DNA from: Chromobacterium subtsugae
GTDB taxonomy: Bacteria > Pseudomonadota > Gammaproteobacteria > Burkholderiales > Chromobacteriaceae
DNA: 64,000 nucleotides
Direction: 5' to 3'
NCBI RefSeq assembly: GCF_001676875.1
Contig: NZ_JYKA01000017.1
Location: 34,050-98,049 of the forward strand
Below the pieces are notes generated by a model, which did not search any database, was not told where the DNA came from, and saw nothing but the letters and a program-made list of their open reading frames with translations. Shown here piece after piece: positions 33,885-44,036 of the stretch; positions within the stretch are counted from its first letter, which is position 1; every line of letters begins with the position of its first letter. A program made the translations under genes and the position numbers.

Positions 33885-35735
33885 ATGAACCGCTACCCTC
33901 TCTGGAAATACCTCGTCATCGTGGTGGCGCTGATCCTGTCGGCGATCTACACGCTGCCCAACTTCTACGGCGAAACCCCCGCCGTGCAGGTCTCCAGTTC
34001 GCGCCAGTCCGTCCCGGTGGACACCGCAGTGATGGCGCGGGTGGAAGAGGCGCTGAAAGCGCAGAACATCAGTCCTGACGGCGTCTTCCTCGACGCCGCC
34101 AACAGCCTGAAAGTGCGCTTCAAGGACACCGACACCCAGTTGAAGGCGCGCGACGCCATCCAGCACGCGCTGGGCGACAACTACATCATCGCGCTGAACC
34201 TGCTGCCGGCCTCCCCCGCCTGGCTGACCGCGCTGCACGCCAACCCGATGTTCCTGGGCCTTGACCTGCGCGGCGGCGTCCACTTCCTGCTGGAAGTCGA
34301 CATGAAGGCCGCCACCGACAAGACCATGGAACGCTACGCAGGCGATCTGCGCCGCGAGCTGAAGAACAAGCAGGTGCGCTACGGCGCCATCAAGCGCAAC
34401 GGCAATACGCTGGAAGTGCAGCTGCGCGACGGCGACACGCTGAAATCGGCGCAGGACGTGGCCTACCGCACGCTGCCGACCCTGGCGGTGCAAACCGACG
34501 ACGCCAGCAACCGCCTGCTGCTGACGCTGAAGCCGGAAGAAATCACCAAGATCCAGAGCGACGCGGTCAAGCAGAACATCATGACGCTGCATAATCGCGT
34601 CAACGAGCTGGGCACCACCGAACCCATCATCCAGCAGGCGGGCCCCAACCGCATCGTGGTGCAGCTGCCCGGCATCCAGGACACCGCCCGCGCCAAGGAC
34701 ATCATCGGCCGCACCGCCACGCTGCAGGTGCGCATGGTGGAAGACGACCAAGGCAAGCTGAGCGACGCCGTCAACGGCAACGTTCCCTCTGGCTACGAAC
34801 TGCTGGACGACGTCAGCTCGCGCGGCCACAGCAAGATCCTGCTGAAGAACGACGTGGAGCTGACCGGCGACAACATCAACGACGCCAACCCCAGCTTCGA
34901 CCAGTTCGGCGCGCCCGCCGTCAGCATCACGCTAGACAGCGCCGGTGCCGCCATCTTCCGCCAGCTCACCGCCGAGAACGTCGGCAAGCGCATGGCGATG
35001 GTGCTGGTGGAAAAGGGCCGCAAGGAAGTGGTGACCGCGCCGGTGATCCGCCAGGAAATCGGCGGCGGCCGCGTGGAAATCTCCGGCAGCATGAACGCCG
35101 CCGAAGCCAACGACACCGCGCTGCTGCTGCGCGCCGGCTCCCTGGCCGCCCCGATGAACATCATCGAGGAACGCACCATCGGCCCGAGCCTGGGCCAGGA
35201 AAACATCGAGAAGGGCTTCCACGCCACGCTGTGGGGCTTCGCCGCCATCGTCGCCTTCATGGTGCTGTACTACGGCCTGTTCGGCGTGTTCTCCGGCCTG
35301 TCGCTGGCGATCAACGTGTTCCTGCTGGTGGCCATCCTGTCCGCGCTGCAGGCCACGCTGACCTTGCCCGGCATCGCCGCCATCGCGTTGGCGCTGGGCA
35401 TGGCGATTGACGCCAACGTGCTGATCAACGAGCGCATCCGCGAGGAGCTGCGCAACGGCGTGCCGCCGCACTCGGCGATCCAGGCCGGCTACGGCCACGC
35501 CTGGGCCACCATCCTGGACTCCAACGTCACCACGCTGATCGCCGGCCTGGCGCTGATGATCTTCGGCACCGGTCCGGTGCGCGGCTTCGCCATCGTGCAC
35601 TGCCTCGGCATCCTGACCTCGATGTTCTCGGCGGTGCTGGTTTCGCGCGGTCTGGTCAACCTGTGGTACGGCCGTCGCCGCAAACTGACCTCGCTGGCCA
35701 TCGGCCAGGTGTGGAAACCGGAAAACAAGGGCTAA
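33885..35735 (+). CDS. secD: Protein translocase subunit SecD
   Basis: A 616-residue membrane protein using the proton gradient to pull exported proteins through SecYEG. An N-terminal helix (YLVIVVALILSAIYTLPN) precedes a large periplasmic domain with FLGLDLRGGVHFLLEVDMKA, and five C-terminal helices include the conserved GMAIDANVLINERIREELRN. Standard length. Directly upstream of secF. Confidence 0.97.
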   Translation: MNRYPLWKYLVIVVALILSAIYTLPNFYGETPAVQVSSSRQSVPVDTAVMARVEEALKAQNISPDGVFLDAANSLKVRFKDTDTQLKARDAIQHALGDNYIIALNLLPASPAWLTALHANPMFLGLDLRGGVHFLLEVDMKAATDKTMERYAGDLRRELKNKQVRYGAIKRNGNTLEVQLRDGDTLKSAQDVAYRTLPTLAVQTDDASNRLLLTLKPEEITKIQSDAVKQNIMTLHNRVNELGTTEPIIQQAGPNRIVVQLPGIQDTARAKDIIGRTATLQVRMVEDDQGKLSDAVNGNVPSGYELLDDVSSRGHSKILLKNDVELTGDNINDANPSFDQFGAPAVSITLDSAGAAIFRQLTAENVGKRMAMVLVEKGRKEVVTAPVIRQEIGGGRVEISGSMNAAEANDTALLLRAGSLAAPMNIIEERTIGPSLGQENIEKGFHATLWGFAAIVAFMVLYYGLFGVFSGLSLAINVFLLVAILSALQATLTLPGIAAIALALGMAIDANVLINERIREELRNGVPPHSAIQAGYGHAWATILDSNVTTLIAGLALMIFGTGPVRGFAIVHCLGILTSMFSAVLVSRGLVNLWYGRRRKLTSLAIGQVWKPENKG

Positions 35736-35738
35736 ATC

Positions 35739-36674
35739 ATGGAGCTTTTCCGCATCAAACGGGACATCCCGTTCATGAGCTACGGCAGGCTCACCACGGC
35801 GATCTCGCTGGTGACCTTCATCGTGGCGGTATTCTTCCTGGCCGCCCGCGGCCTGAATTTCAGCGTGGAATTCACCGGCGGCACCGTGCTGGAAGTGCAA
35901 TACCAGCAATCGGCCGACCTGGACAAGATCCGCGACACCGTCGACCAGTTGAAGCTGGGCGAAGCCACCGTGCAGAACCTGGGCAGCAGCCGCGACGTGA
36001 TGATCCGCCTGCCGAACAAGCCGGGCACCAGCTCGGCCCAACTGTCCGACAAGGTGATGGGCCAGCTCAAGGCCGCCGACAGCAGCGTGCAGCTGCGCAA
36101 GGTGGACTTCGTCGGCCCCAGCGTCGGCGCCGAACTGGTGTCCAGCGGCCTGACCGCCGTCATCCTGGTGTGCCTGGGCATCATGGCCTACCTGGCGCTG
36201 CGCTTCGAATGGCGCTTCGCGGTGGCGGCCATCATCGCCAACATGCACGACGTGGTGATCATCCTCGGCTGCTTCGCCTTCTTCCGCTGGGAATTCTCGC
36301 TGACCGTGCTGGCCGGCATCCTGGCGGTACTGGGCTACTCGGTGAACGAGTCGGTGGTGGTGTTCGACCGGATCCGCGAAAACTTCCGCAAGCCTGGCAT
36401 GCGCGGCCAGGCGGTGGCCTCAGTCATCGACAACGCCATCACCTCGACGATGAGCCGCACCATCATCACCCACTTCTCCACCGAGATGATGGTGGTGTCG
36501 ATGCTGGTCTTCGGCGGCCCGGCGCTGCACGGCTTCGCGATGGCGCTGACCATCGGCATCCTGTTCGGCATCTACTCGTCGGTGCTGGTGGCCAGCCCGA
36601 TCGCGCTGTGGCTGGGCGTGACGCGCGAGCACATGATCAAGCCGGTGAAACCAAAAGAGGAAGCGGTAGTCTGA
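35739..36674 (+). CDS. secF: Protein translocase subunit SecF
   Basis: A 311-residue partner of SecD. N-terminal helix near 15-35, NFSVEFTGGTVLEVQYQQ periplasmic start, and the SecF signature GYSVNESVVVFDRIRENFRK near 195-215. Starts three bases after the secD stop. A terminator follows. Confidence 0.97.
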   Translation: MELFRIKRDIPFMSYGRLTTAISLVTFIVAVFFLAARGLNFSVEFTGGTVLEVQYQQSADLDKIRDTVDQLKLGEATVQNLGSSRDVMIRLPNKPGTSSAQLSDKVMGQLKAADSSVQLRKVDFVGPSVGAELVSSGLTAVILVCLGIMAYLALRFEWRFAVAAIIANMHDVVIILGCFAFFRWEFSLTVLAGILAVLGYSVNESVVVFDRIRENFRKPGMRGQAVASVIDNAITSTMSRTIITHFSTEMMVVSMLVFGGPALHGFAMALTIGILFGIYSSVLVASPIALWLGVTREHMIKPVKPKEEAVV

Positions 36675-36691
36675 CCTCCGCCCACTGAACG

Positions 36692-36720
36692 ACTGGCCGG
36701 CCTTGTCCGGCCAGTTTTTT
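36692..36720 (+). terminator. Intrinsic terminator after secF
   Basis: ACTGGCCGG-CCTTGT-CCGGCCAGT followed by six T. Confidence 0.9.
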
Positions 36721-36755
36721 GTCCCGCCCACCCCGCAATACGCACTGGAACCCTC

Positions 36756-37400
36756 ATGGAAGTTCTGACATTCCTGATCGATTTCATCCTGCACATCGAC
36801 ACCCACCTGGCGCAACTGGTGGCCGACTACGGCCCGTGGATCTACGCCATCCTGTTCCTGATCATCTTCTGCGAAACCGGCCTGGTGGTGACGCCCTTCC
36901 TGCCCGGCGACTCGCTGCTGTTCGTCGCCGGCGCCTTGGCCGCGATGGGCAAGATGGACGTGCACGCGCTGACCGCCACGCTGATCGTCGCCGGCGTGCT
37001 GGGCAACACCGCCAACTACACCATAGGCCGCTACCTGGGCAAAGCGCTGCTGCAGCGCTACCCGCGCCTGATCAAGCAGGACTACCTGGACAAGACCCAC
37101 GCCTTCTTCGCGCGCCACGGCGGCAAGACCATCATCTTCACCCGCTTCGCGCCCATCCTGCGCACCTTCGCCCCCTTCGTCGCCGGCATCGGCGCGATGG
37201 GCTACCGCCAGTTCACCATCTACAACGTGGCCGGCGCGGTGATCTGGGTGGCCAGCTTCGTCTACGCCGGCTACTTCTTCGGCAATCTGCCCTTCGTGCG
37301 CAAGAACCTGGAACTGCTGGTGCTGGGCATCATCTTCGTCTCCTTCCTGCCGGCCATCATCGAATTCGCGCGCCACAAGCGCGCGGCCGCCAGGTCGTAA
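36756..37400 (+). CDS. DedA-family membrane protein
   Basis: A 214-residue integral membrane protein of the DedA/SNARE-associated family, some of which act as undecaprenyl-phosphate or lipid flippases. [20 protein letters not shown] near 48-67 and [20 protein letters not shown] with conserved Arg near 120-140 are family signatures. Several hydrophobic helices. It is transcribed alone, with a terminator on each side. Confidence 0.9.
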   Translation: MEVLTFLIDFILHIDTHLAQLVADYGPWIYAILFLIIFCETGLVVTPFLPGDSLLFVAGALAAMGKMDVHALTATLIVAGVLGNTANYTIGRYLGKALLQRYPRLIKQDYLDKTHAFFARHGGKTIIFTRFAPILRTFAPFVAGIGAMGYRQFTIYNVAGAVIWVASFVYAGYFFGNLPFVRKNLELLVLGIIFVSFLPAIIEFARHKRAAARS

Positions 37401-37418
37401 TCCGTAGTAAAATCGACC

Positions 37419-37443
37419 AGGCCGCCCCAAGGGCGGCCTTTCG
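37419..37443 (+). terminator. Intrinsic terminator after the DedA gene
   Basis: AGGCCGCCC-CAA-GGGCGGCCT then TTTC. Confidence 0.8.
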
Positions 37444-37470
37444 CTTTGATACCACGCCACAACGCCGCCC

Positions 37471-39369
37471 ATGAAACGCATCCAACGCCTGCCCGACCAC
37501 CTCGTCAACCAGATCGCCGCCGGCGAAGTGGTGGAACGCCCCGCCTCCGCGCTGAAGGAAATGCTGGAAAACAGCCTGGACGCCGGCTCGACGCGGATCA
37601 GCGTGGATCTGGCCCAGGGCGGCATCAAGCTGATCCGCGTCACCGACAACGGCGCCGGCATCGCGGCGGATGATCTGCCGCTGGCGCTGGATCGCCACGC
37701 CACCAGCAAGATCGCCTCGCTGGACGACCTGGAATCGGTGGGCACGCTGGGCTTCCGCGGCGAGGGGCTGGCCAGCGTGGCGTCGGTGTCCCGGCTGACG
37801 CTGGTGAGCCGGCCGCAAGACGCCGATCACGCGCACCAGATCATCGCGATAGACGGCACGCTGCACCCGGTGGAGCCGGCCGCACATCCGCACGGCACCA
37901 GCGTGGAAGTGGTGGACCTGTATTTCAACACCCCGGCGCGGCGCAAATTCCTCAAAAGCGAAAACACCGAGTACGCGCACTGCGTGGCCACTTTCGAGCG
38001 CATCGCGCTGGCGCATCCGCATGTCGAATTCCTGCTGCGCCACAACGGCAAGGTAGCGTGGCGGCTGCCGTCGCAAAGCGCCGAGGACCGCGTGGCCGCG
38101 CTGCTGGGCAAGGACTTCGTCGCCGCCGCCATTCCACTGGACAGCCAGGCCGGCCCGCTGGCGCTGACCGGCTTCGTCGCCTCGCCCACTTACTCCAAGG
38201 CCAGCCGCGACGCCCAGTACTTCTACGTCAACGGCCGCTTCGTCCGCGACAAGACCGCGCAGCACGCGCTGCGCCAAGCCTACCGCGACGTGCTGCACCA
38301 CGACCGCCACCCGGCCTACGCGCTGTTCTTCACGCTTGAGCCGTCCGGCGTGGACGTCAACGTGCACCCGACCAAGATCGAAGTGCGCTTCCGCGAATCG
38401 CAAGCCGTGCACCAATTCCTGTTCCACAGCGTGCACAAGGCATTGGCCGGCACCAGCGCCGGCGCCGCTCCGACGGTGCAGGTGGAAGGCGCGGAACCGG
38501 CCGCGCCGCAGCTGCCGCGCGGCGAGTCGGCCCCGCTGTTCGCCAGCCCCGCGCCCCGGCCGGCCTCGTCCGGCGCGCCGGCGCCGCAAGCTTTCCAGTA
38601 TCATCAACAGCAGTCCATCCCGCTGAACGTCGCGCGCGAGGCCGTAGGCGTCTACGACAAGATGTTCGGCGGCCTGCGCGAGGAAGAACGGGCGCTGTCG
38701 CGCGCCGAGCCGGCCATGCCCTCCCCCGCCGCGCCGCTGCCGCACCCGGCGATGCTGGCGATGCCGGCGCACGACGAAAACGGCATCCCGCCGCTGGGCT
38801 TCGCGCTGGCCCAGCTGCACGGCGTCTACATCCTCAGCCAATGCGCCGAAGGGCTGATTCTGGTGGACATGCACGCCGCCCATGAGCGCATCGTCTACGA
38901 ACGGCTGAAAACCGCGCTGGAATCGGACGCCATCCCGCAGCAGCCGCTGCTGCTGCCGGTATCGTTCGCCGCCGACCGCATGGAAGTGGCCACCGCCCAC
39001 GAGCACGGCGAAGAGATGAAACGGCTGGGCGTGGAGCTGGCGCCGCTGTCGCCGACGCAGATCGCCGTGCGCGGCGTGCCGGTGTGGCTGAAGGATGGCG
39101 ATCCGGTGGACTTGGCGCGAGCGGTGCTGAAGGACGTGCGCGAGTTCGGCCTGACCCAAGTGCTGACCGAACGCCGCAACGAGCTGTTGGCCACCATGGC
39201 CTGCCACGGCGCGGTGCGCGCCAACCGCCAGCTGACCCTGCCGGAAATGAACGCGCTGCTGCGCGACATGGAAGCCACCGAGCGCTCCGGCCAGTGCAAC
39301 CACGGCCGCCCCACCTGGAGCCGGCTGACCATGCGCGACCTGGACAAGCTGTTCATGCGCGGGCAGTAA
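37471..39369 (+). CDS. mutL: DNA mismatch repair protein MutL (endonuclease type)
   Basis: A 632-residue GHKL ATPase. N-terminal motifs: VERPASALKEMLENSLDAGS, DNGAGIAADDLPLA, and GTLGFRGEGLASVASVSRL. A variable linker spans about 330-420. The C-terminal domain has DMHAAHERIVYERLK, fitting DxHA(x)2E(x)4E, the MutL nuclease motif absent from E. coli MutL, plus ACHGAVRANRQ and CNHGRPTW. It is therefore expected to nick DNA itself during mismatch repair without MutH. Confidence 0.96.
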   Translation: MKRIQRLPDHLVNQIAAGEVVERPASALKEMLENSLDAGSTRISVDLAQGGIKLIRVTDNGAGIAADDLPLALDRHATSKIASLDDLESVGTLGFRGEGLASVASVSRLTLVSRPQDADHAHQIIAIDGTLHPVEPAAHPHGTSVEVVDLYFNTPARRKFLKSENTEYAHCVATFERIALAHPHVEFLLRHNGKVAWRLPSQSAEDRVAALLGKDFVAAAIPLDSQAGPLALTGFVASPTYSKASRDAQYFYVNGRFVRDKTAQHALRQAYRDVLHHDRHPAYALFFTLEPSGVDVNVHPTKIEVRFRESQAVHQFLFHSVHKALAGTSAGAAPTVQVEGAEPAAPQLPRGESAPLFASPAPRPASSGAPAPQAFQYHQQQSIPLNVAREAVGVYDKMFGGLREEERALSRAEPAMPSPAAPLPHPAMLAMPAHDENGIPPLGFALAQLHGVYILSQCAEGLILVDMHAAHERIVYERLKTALESDAIPQQPLLLPVSFAADRMEVATAHEHGEEMKRLGVELAPLSPTQIAVRGVPVWLKDGDPVDLARAVLKDVREFGLTQVLTERRNELLATMACHGAVRANRQLTLPEMNALLRDMEATERSGQCNHGRPTWSRLTMRDLDKLFMRGQ

Positions 39370-39471
39370 GATTGTCGCGCCGCAGCCACGGCCGGCGTCT
39401 GCGGCGGCGACGCTTCATGACGTAGCAATACCCCGCGCCATATGATGGATGTTTCCCTGCAGGAGCCCATC

Positions 39472-40413
39472 ATGCGTCTACTCCCTTACGCCGTTCTGCT
39501 TGCCGCGCTGGCGAGGCCCGCCCTGGCCGCGAACGAGTTGCCCATCGCGCTGGATACCGCCAGTGGCCGCATCGCCGGCTCGCTGCTGTTGCCGGAGCCC
39601 CCCGGCAAAGCGCCGGTCGCGCTGATCATCGCCGGCTCCGGCCCGACCAACCGCGACGGCGACAATCCCGGCCTGCCCTATGGCAGCGGCGGCTATCTGA
39701 AACAGCTGGCTCAGGCCTTGGCCGACGCCGGCATCGCTTCGGTACGCTACGACAAACGCGCCATAGGCGAAAGCCGCGCCGCCGGCCTGGACGAGGCGGC
39801 GCTGCATTTCGACGACTATGTGGACGACGCGGCCGGCTGGATCGCCAAGCTGAAAACCGACCCGCGCTTCTCCAAGGTCGCGGTGATCGGCCACAGCGAA
39901 GGCTCGCTGATCGGCATGCTGGCCGCGCAGAAGCAGAACGCCGCCGCGTTCGTTTCGCTGGACGGCCCGGCGCGCAACGCGGCCGATTTCCTGCGAGCCC
40001 AGCTGGCGCCGCGGCTGCCGGAAGATCTGGCCAAGCAGAGCGAGCGGATTCTGCAAGCGCTGCGGCAGGGCCGCGAAGCCGACAACGTTCCAGGCCCGCT
40101 GCTGGTGGTGTACCGCCCCAGCATCCAGCCCTATCTGATTTCGTGGTTCCGCTACACTCCCACCGAGGCCATCCGCGCGCTGAAAGCGCCGACGCTGATC
40201 GTGCAGGGCGGCGCCGACCATCAGGTGCCGAAGGCGGAAGGCGAAACGCTGCACGCGGCCAAGCCGGACAGCCTGCTGCAAAACATCCCCGGCATGAATC
40301 ACCTGCTGCGCGACGACGATCCGCAGCATCAAGCCTCCTACGGCGCAACGCCGCAGCCGTTGTCGCCAACGCTGGCGCCATCGGTCATTCGCTTTCTGAA
40401 ACAGGCCCTGTAG
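39472..40413 (+). CDS. Exported alpha/beta hydrolase
   Basis: A 313-residue hydrolase with a signal peptide (MRLLPYAVLLAALARPALAA). The fold is visible: oxyanion region ALIIAGSGPTNRDGDNPG, nucleophile elbow VIGHSEGSLIGML (Ser about 144), acid LIVQGGADHQVP, and His in IPGMNHLLRDDD. Substrate unknown; serine aminopeptidase S33-like. ATG 39472 has AGGAG seven bases upstream. Confidence 0.85.
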   Translation: MRLLPYAVLLAALARPALAANELPIALDTASGRIAGSLLLPEPPGKAPVALIIAGSGPTNRDGDNPGLPYGSGGYLKQLAQALADAGIASVRYDKRAIGESRAAGLDEAALHFDDYVDDAAGWIAKLKTDPRFSKVAVIGHSEGSLIGMLAAQKQNAAAFVSLDGPARNAADFLRAQLAPRLPEDLAKQSERILQALRQGREADNVPGPLLVVYRPSIQPYLISWFRYTPTEAIRALKAPTLIVQGGADHQVPKAEGETLHAAKPDSLLQNIPGMNHLLRDDDPQHQASYGATPQPLSPTLAPSVIRFLKQAL

Positions 40414-40420
40414 GGAAGAA

Positions 40421-40442
40421 GCCCGGCCTTGCCGGGCGTTCT
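40421..40442 (+). terminator. Probable terminator after the hydrolase gene
   Basis: GCCCGGC-CTT-GCCGGGC with a short T tract; the U run is weak. Confidence 0.5.
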
Positions 40443-40616
40443 GCCGACGCGCATAGACTTCTGCGCCTACATGCGTCATCGCACAGTGGGCCTGGCCAGC
40501 GATACAGTCTGGCTCACGATTGGACATGATTCATTTTGCCTGCTGCAGGAACACTGCTGTGGCAAACATCAGGCTTCACAGCTGCCGCGTCCCAGATCAC
40601 CCCAAGATGCGCAGAG

Positions 40617-41000
40617 TCAAACGGCCTTGTCAGCCCGTTGCGTTTGTCCATGCTCAACAAGAAAGGCCCTCAGGACTTGGCAAATATATTGCGCATCGAC
40701 CTTGCAACCCATCGCCAAAATTTCTATTTGCCTAGCCTCCGGCGGCTGAAGCTTAGGCGTTGCTGCCTTTTTCAATTCGATGATCAATCTCGGCTTGCTC
40801 GCTCTGGATCCATAGCAGAAATCAATATCATGAATCTCTGCCCATTCCAGCAAATAATGTCGCCCCTTGTCATCAAGGCTCAACCAGCTCTTCTCTATAT
40901 CAATACGACCGCGACCTGAATCGCATTCAAACACCATGCGGCCATCTGTATCCACAGCTTGCTTTGGCCAACGCGTAAATCGTAGATATGACGAACCCAA
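40617..41000 (-). CDS. Hypothetical protein
   Basis: A 127-residue frame with plausible content: RMVFECDSGRGRIDIEKSWL, then LLEWAEIHDIDFCYGSRASK and a C-terminal helix (QYICQVLRAFLVEHGQT). The start is TTG 41000 or an internal codon; there is no strong ribosome site. No family recognised and no operon partner. Confidence 0.5.
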   Translation of the reverse strand: MGSSYLRFTRWPKQAVDTDGRMVFECDSGRGRIDIEKSWLSLDDKGRHYLLEWAEIHDIDFCYGSRASKPRLIIELKKAATPKLQPPEARQIEILAMGCKVDAQYICQVLRAFLVEHGQTQRADKAV

Positions 41001-41268
41001 GGGCCGTAGGTTGGGCTGAATAAAATGAAGCCCAACGTTTACCGAGAAAACCCAGGCCCCCCATAAATACTAATCGCCATACATCGCGATAAACGTCGGG
41101 CCTATCAAGCCCAGCTCGACCTACACCCCTAAAAATTCAACTCTTAAAAATCAGCACAATACCGCAAATAAACCAGCAATTATGTTCCAGCAAACAAGCA
41201 GTAAGTAAATAGCCCGAGCACACTCTCGCATGCCCGGGCTTCAGACATAACGCCTACGCCGGCGCTGT
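41001..41268. other. Intergenic region
   Basis: AT-rich stretch without a gene. An imperfect AGCCCG/CGGGCT hairpin (about 41211-41242) may end the oxidase operon. Confidence 0.35.
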
Positions 41269-42558
41269 CTACAGATAATCCCGCATCCGGTAGTAAGCCA
41301 TCCCTAACACCAGCGCCGGGGTGCGCAACAACTTGCCGCCGGGAAAGTCGCGGTGGCGGATCTTGCCGAACAGGTCCAGCCGCGACGAGGTGCCGGCGAT
41401 GGCCTCCGCCACCACCTTGCCGGCCAGGCCGGTGATGTTGACGCCGTGGCCGGAGAAACCCTGCAGGTAATAGACGTTGCCCGACAAGCGGCCGAAGTCC
41501 GGCGCGCGGTTGGCGGTGATGTCGCAGAAGCCGCCCCAGGCGTAATCGATGCGCGCGTCCGCCAGCTGCGGGAACACGCGCAGCATGTCGGCGCGCATGG
41601 CGCCGGCCAAGTCGCGCGGCTCATGGCCGGAATAGCTGACCTTGCCGCCGAACAGCAAGCGGTGGTCGGCCGACAGCCGGTAGTAGTCGAGCACGAAATT
41701 GGTGTCGCACACCGCCATATTGTCGGCGATCAGCGCGCGCGCCCTCGCCTCGCCCAGCGGCTCGGTGGCGATCACATAGGTGCCGGCCGGCATGATGCGC
41801 CGCTCCAGCTGCGGCGCCAGCGCGCCGATGTAGGAATTACAGGCCAGCACCAGTTGGCGGCAGCGGACCACGCCGTGCTCGGTGAATACCTTGGGCGCGT
41901 CGCCCTGCTCGATGCGCAGTGCCGGCGTCTGCTCATGGATGGCCACGCCGGCCCCCAGCGCCGCGCGGGCCAGGCCCAGCGTATAGTTGAGCGGGTGCAG
42001 ATGGCCGGAGCGCGGGTCGAACAGCCCTCCCTGGTAGCGTTCGCTGGCCAGTTTGCCGCGCAGCGCGGCGCGGTCCCACAGCTGCTGGCCGCCATAGCCG
42101 TAGCGCTGCTCGGCCTCGCGCTGCCAGTCTTCCAATTCCCGCAGATGGCGGGGCTTCACCGCCACGTTGACGTAGCCGCGCTGCCAGTCGCAGGCGATGG
42201 CGTGGCGCCGCACGCGCTCGTCGATGATCTCCACCGCCTCCACCGACATGTCCCACAGCGCCCGCGCCGCCTCGTCGCCCAGCTGGCGGCGGATGCCGTC
42301 GATATCGCCGGCATAGCCGGCGATCACCTGGCCGCCGTTGCGGCCGGAGGCGCCGAAGCCGACCTGCGAGCCCTCCAGCAGAATCACCGAGAAACCCTTC
42401 TCGCGCAGGTTCAGCGCCGCCGACAGGCCGGCCAGCCCGCCGCCCACCACGCATACGTCGCAGCTGGCCTCGCCGCGCAGCGGCGGCTGCGGATCCCAGG
42501 CGTGGGCGGTGGCGGCGTAATAGGATGGCGGATGCGGCTGATGAGCGAAGCGCAGCAT
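41269..42558 (-). CDS. puuB: FAD-dependent oxidoreductase, PuuB/OrdL-like
   Basis: A 429-residue flavoprotein of the DadA/gamma-glutamylputrescine oxidase family. The Rossmann motif is CVVGGGLAGLSAALNLREKG near 36-55, followed by GFGASGRNGGQV, and the C-terminal GFSGHGVNITGLAGKVVAEA binds FAD. PuuB oxidises gamma-glutamylputrescine. The upstream gene is a polyamine-transporter ATPase, supporting a polyamine role. The exact substrate is inferred. Confidence 0.82.
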   Translation of the reverse strand: MLRFAHQPHPPSYYAATAHAWDPQPPLRGEASCDVCVVGGGLAGLSAALNLREKGFSVILLEGSQVGFGASGRNGGQVIAGYAGDIDGIRRQLGDEAARALWDMSVEAVEIIDERVRRHAIACDWQRGYVNVAVKPRHLRELEDWQREAEQRYGYGGQQLWDRAALRGKLASERYQGGLFDPRSGHLHPLNYTLGLARAALGAGVAIHEQTPALRIEQGDAPKVFTEHGVVRCRQLVLACNSYIGALAPQLERRIMPAGTYVIATEPLGEARARALIADNMAVCDTNFVLDYYRLSADHRLLFGGKVSYSGHEPRDLAGAMRADMLRVFPQLADARIDYAWGGFCDITANRAPDFGRLSGNVYYLQGFSGHGVNITGLAGKVVAEAIAGTSSRLDLFGKIRHRDFPGGKLLRTPALVLGMAYYRMRDYL

Positions 42559-42619
42559 GGATTCCTCGATGTCGATTGCGGATAGGCCCCGGCAAGCCGG
42601 GGCCGGACAGGCAGGCGTG

Positions 42620-43795
42620 TTACTGGGTCAGCACCACCGGCGCGTCGGAGCGCCAGCTGACATGCACCGGGTCTCCCCAGGTGGGCGGCGTTTCATTGGC
42701 GTCGCACCAGCGCGACGACGGCACGATGGATTTGACGACCTTGCCGCCCGCCAGTTTCACGTGATAGATGGAATAACTGCCCAGGTAGGCGATATCCTGC
42801 ACCGTGCCGGCGGCGCGGTTGGGGCCGGGCGGCAAGGGCTGCTTGTCCAGCCGAACGTCCTCCGGCCGCACGCTGGCCCACACGTGCATGCCCTTGGGGC
42901 CTGTGATGCCGTGCTCGATGCGGATCACGCCGCCCAGCTCCTGCGAATGGATCTCCACCAAGTCCGGCTCGTCCACCGCCACCGCGCCCTCCAGCATATT
43001 GGTCTCGCCGATGAATTCGGCGGTGAAGCGGCAATTCGGGTATTCGTAGATCTCGGTCGGGGTGCCCACCTGCAGCAGTTTGCCCTCGCTCATGATGCCG
43101 ATGCGGCTGGCCATCGTCATCGCTTCTTCCTGATCGTGGGTCACCATGATGCAGGTGACGCCGACCGCCTCGATGGTGTTGACCAGCTCCAGCTGGGTCT
43201 GCTGCCTGAGCTTCTTGTCCAGCGCGCCCAGGGGCTCATCCAGCAGCAACAGCTTGGGCCGCTTCACCAGACTGCGCGCCAGCGCCACCCGCTGCTGCTG
43301 GCCGCCGGACAGCTGATGCGGCTTGCGGCCGGCGAACTTGCGCATCTGCACCAGGTCCAGCATTTTCGCCACCCGCTCGGCGATTTCGTCCCTCGGCACC
43401 TTGTCCTGCTTCAGGCCGAAGGCCACGTTCTCTTCCACCGTCATGTGCGGAAACAGCGCGTAGTTCTGGAACATCATGTTGACCGGGCGCTGGTAGGGCT
43501 GCAGGCCATGCATGTCCTGGCCGTCAAGAATGATGCGGCCGGCGCTTGGCGTCTCCATCCCCGCCAGCATGCGCAGCAGCGTGGACTTGCCGCAGCCCGA
43601 GCTGCCCAGCAGGGCGAAGATTTCCTTTTTGCGGATATCTAGGTCGATGTGATCCACCGCCAGGTGTTCGCCGAATTTCTTCACCACCCCGGCAATCTTC
43701 AGATACGGGGCCTCCTCGTTGCCGCTGACGCCGGAAACGGCTCCGACGGCGGGAATGGCTGCTACGTGTTTCGTGGCCGCAATGGCTTCCGACAT
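42620..43795 (-). CDS. potG: Polyamine ABC transporter ATP-binding protein, PotG/PotA-like
   Basis: A 391-residue ATPase from ATG 43795. Walker A is LLGSSGCGKSTLLRML, the Q-loop MMFQNYALFPHMTVEENV, signature LSGGQQQRVALARSL, Walker B LLLLDEPLGALD. A C-terminal TOBE domain (ASVRPEDVRLDKQ) follows. PotG-type proteins power putrescine uptake. No permease or binding-protein gene lies nearby, so it would have to work with subunits encoded elsewhere. It is 61 bases upstream of the puuB-like gene, probably one operon. Confidence 0.85.
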   Translation of the reverse strand: MSEAIAATKHVAAIPAVGAVSGVSGNEEAPYLKIAGVVKKFGEHLAVDHIDLDIRKKEIFALLGSSGCGKSTLLRMLAGMETPSAGRIILDGQDMHGLQPYQRPVNMMFQNYALFPHMTVEENVAFGLKQDKVPRDEIAERVAKMLDLVQMRKFAGRKPHQLSGGQQQRVALARSLVKRPKLLLLDEPLGALDKKLRQQTQLELVNTIEAVGVTCIMVTHDQEEAMTMASRIGIMSEGKLLQVGTPTEIYEYPNCRFTAEFIGETNMLEGAVAVDEPDLVEIHSQELGGVIRIEHGITGPKGMHVWASVRPEDVRLDKQPLPPGPNRAAGTVQDIAYLGSYSIYHVKLAGGKVVKSIVPSSRWCDANETPPTWGDPVHVSWRSDAPVVLTQ

Positions 43796-43919
43796 GATCT
43801 GACTCCCTCCAACTCTAACCCCGGGCAGGCGCGATGCCGATGGATGGCACGCGGCCTGCGAATGAATGGAACCGGGCAAGAAACGGGCTATGCCGCGGCG
43901 GGCAGCGACGGGCTACGCG

Positions 43920-44036
43920 CTACCAGCATGGCAAAGCACGGCCAGCCCTGCCTGATAAAGATGCAACGAAGTTAAGCGAAAAGCGAGCGGGAAGGCGCGG
44001 CGGGGACGGCGCGAGCAAACGAATGGAACGGGCCAT
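43920..44036 (-). CDS. Possible small leader frame upstream of potG
   Basis: A 38-codon frame with a strong AGAGGAGA site five bases before ATG 44036: MARSIRLLAPSPPRLPARFS onward. It ends 124 bases before potG. It could be a leader peptide or the remnant of a lost transport gene. The rest of 43796-44189 has no gene; a TTGTCA-like -35 occurs near 44131-44136. Confidence 0.3.
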   Translation of the reverse strand: MARSIRLLAPSPPRLPARFSLNFVASLSGRAGRALPCW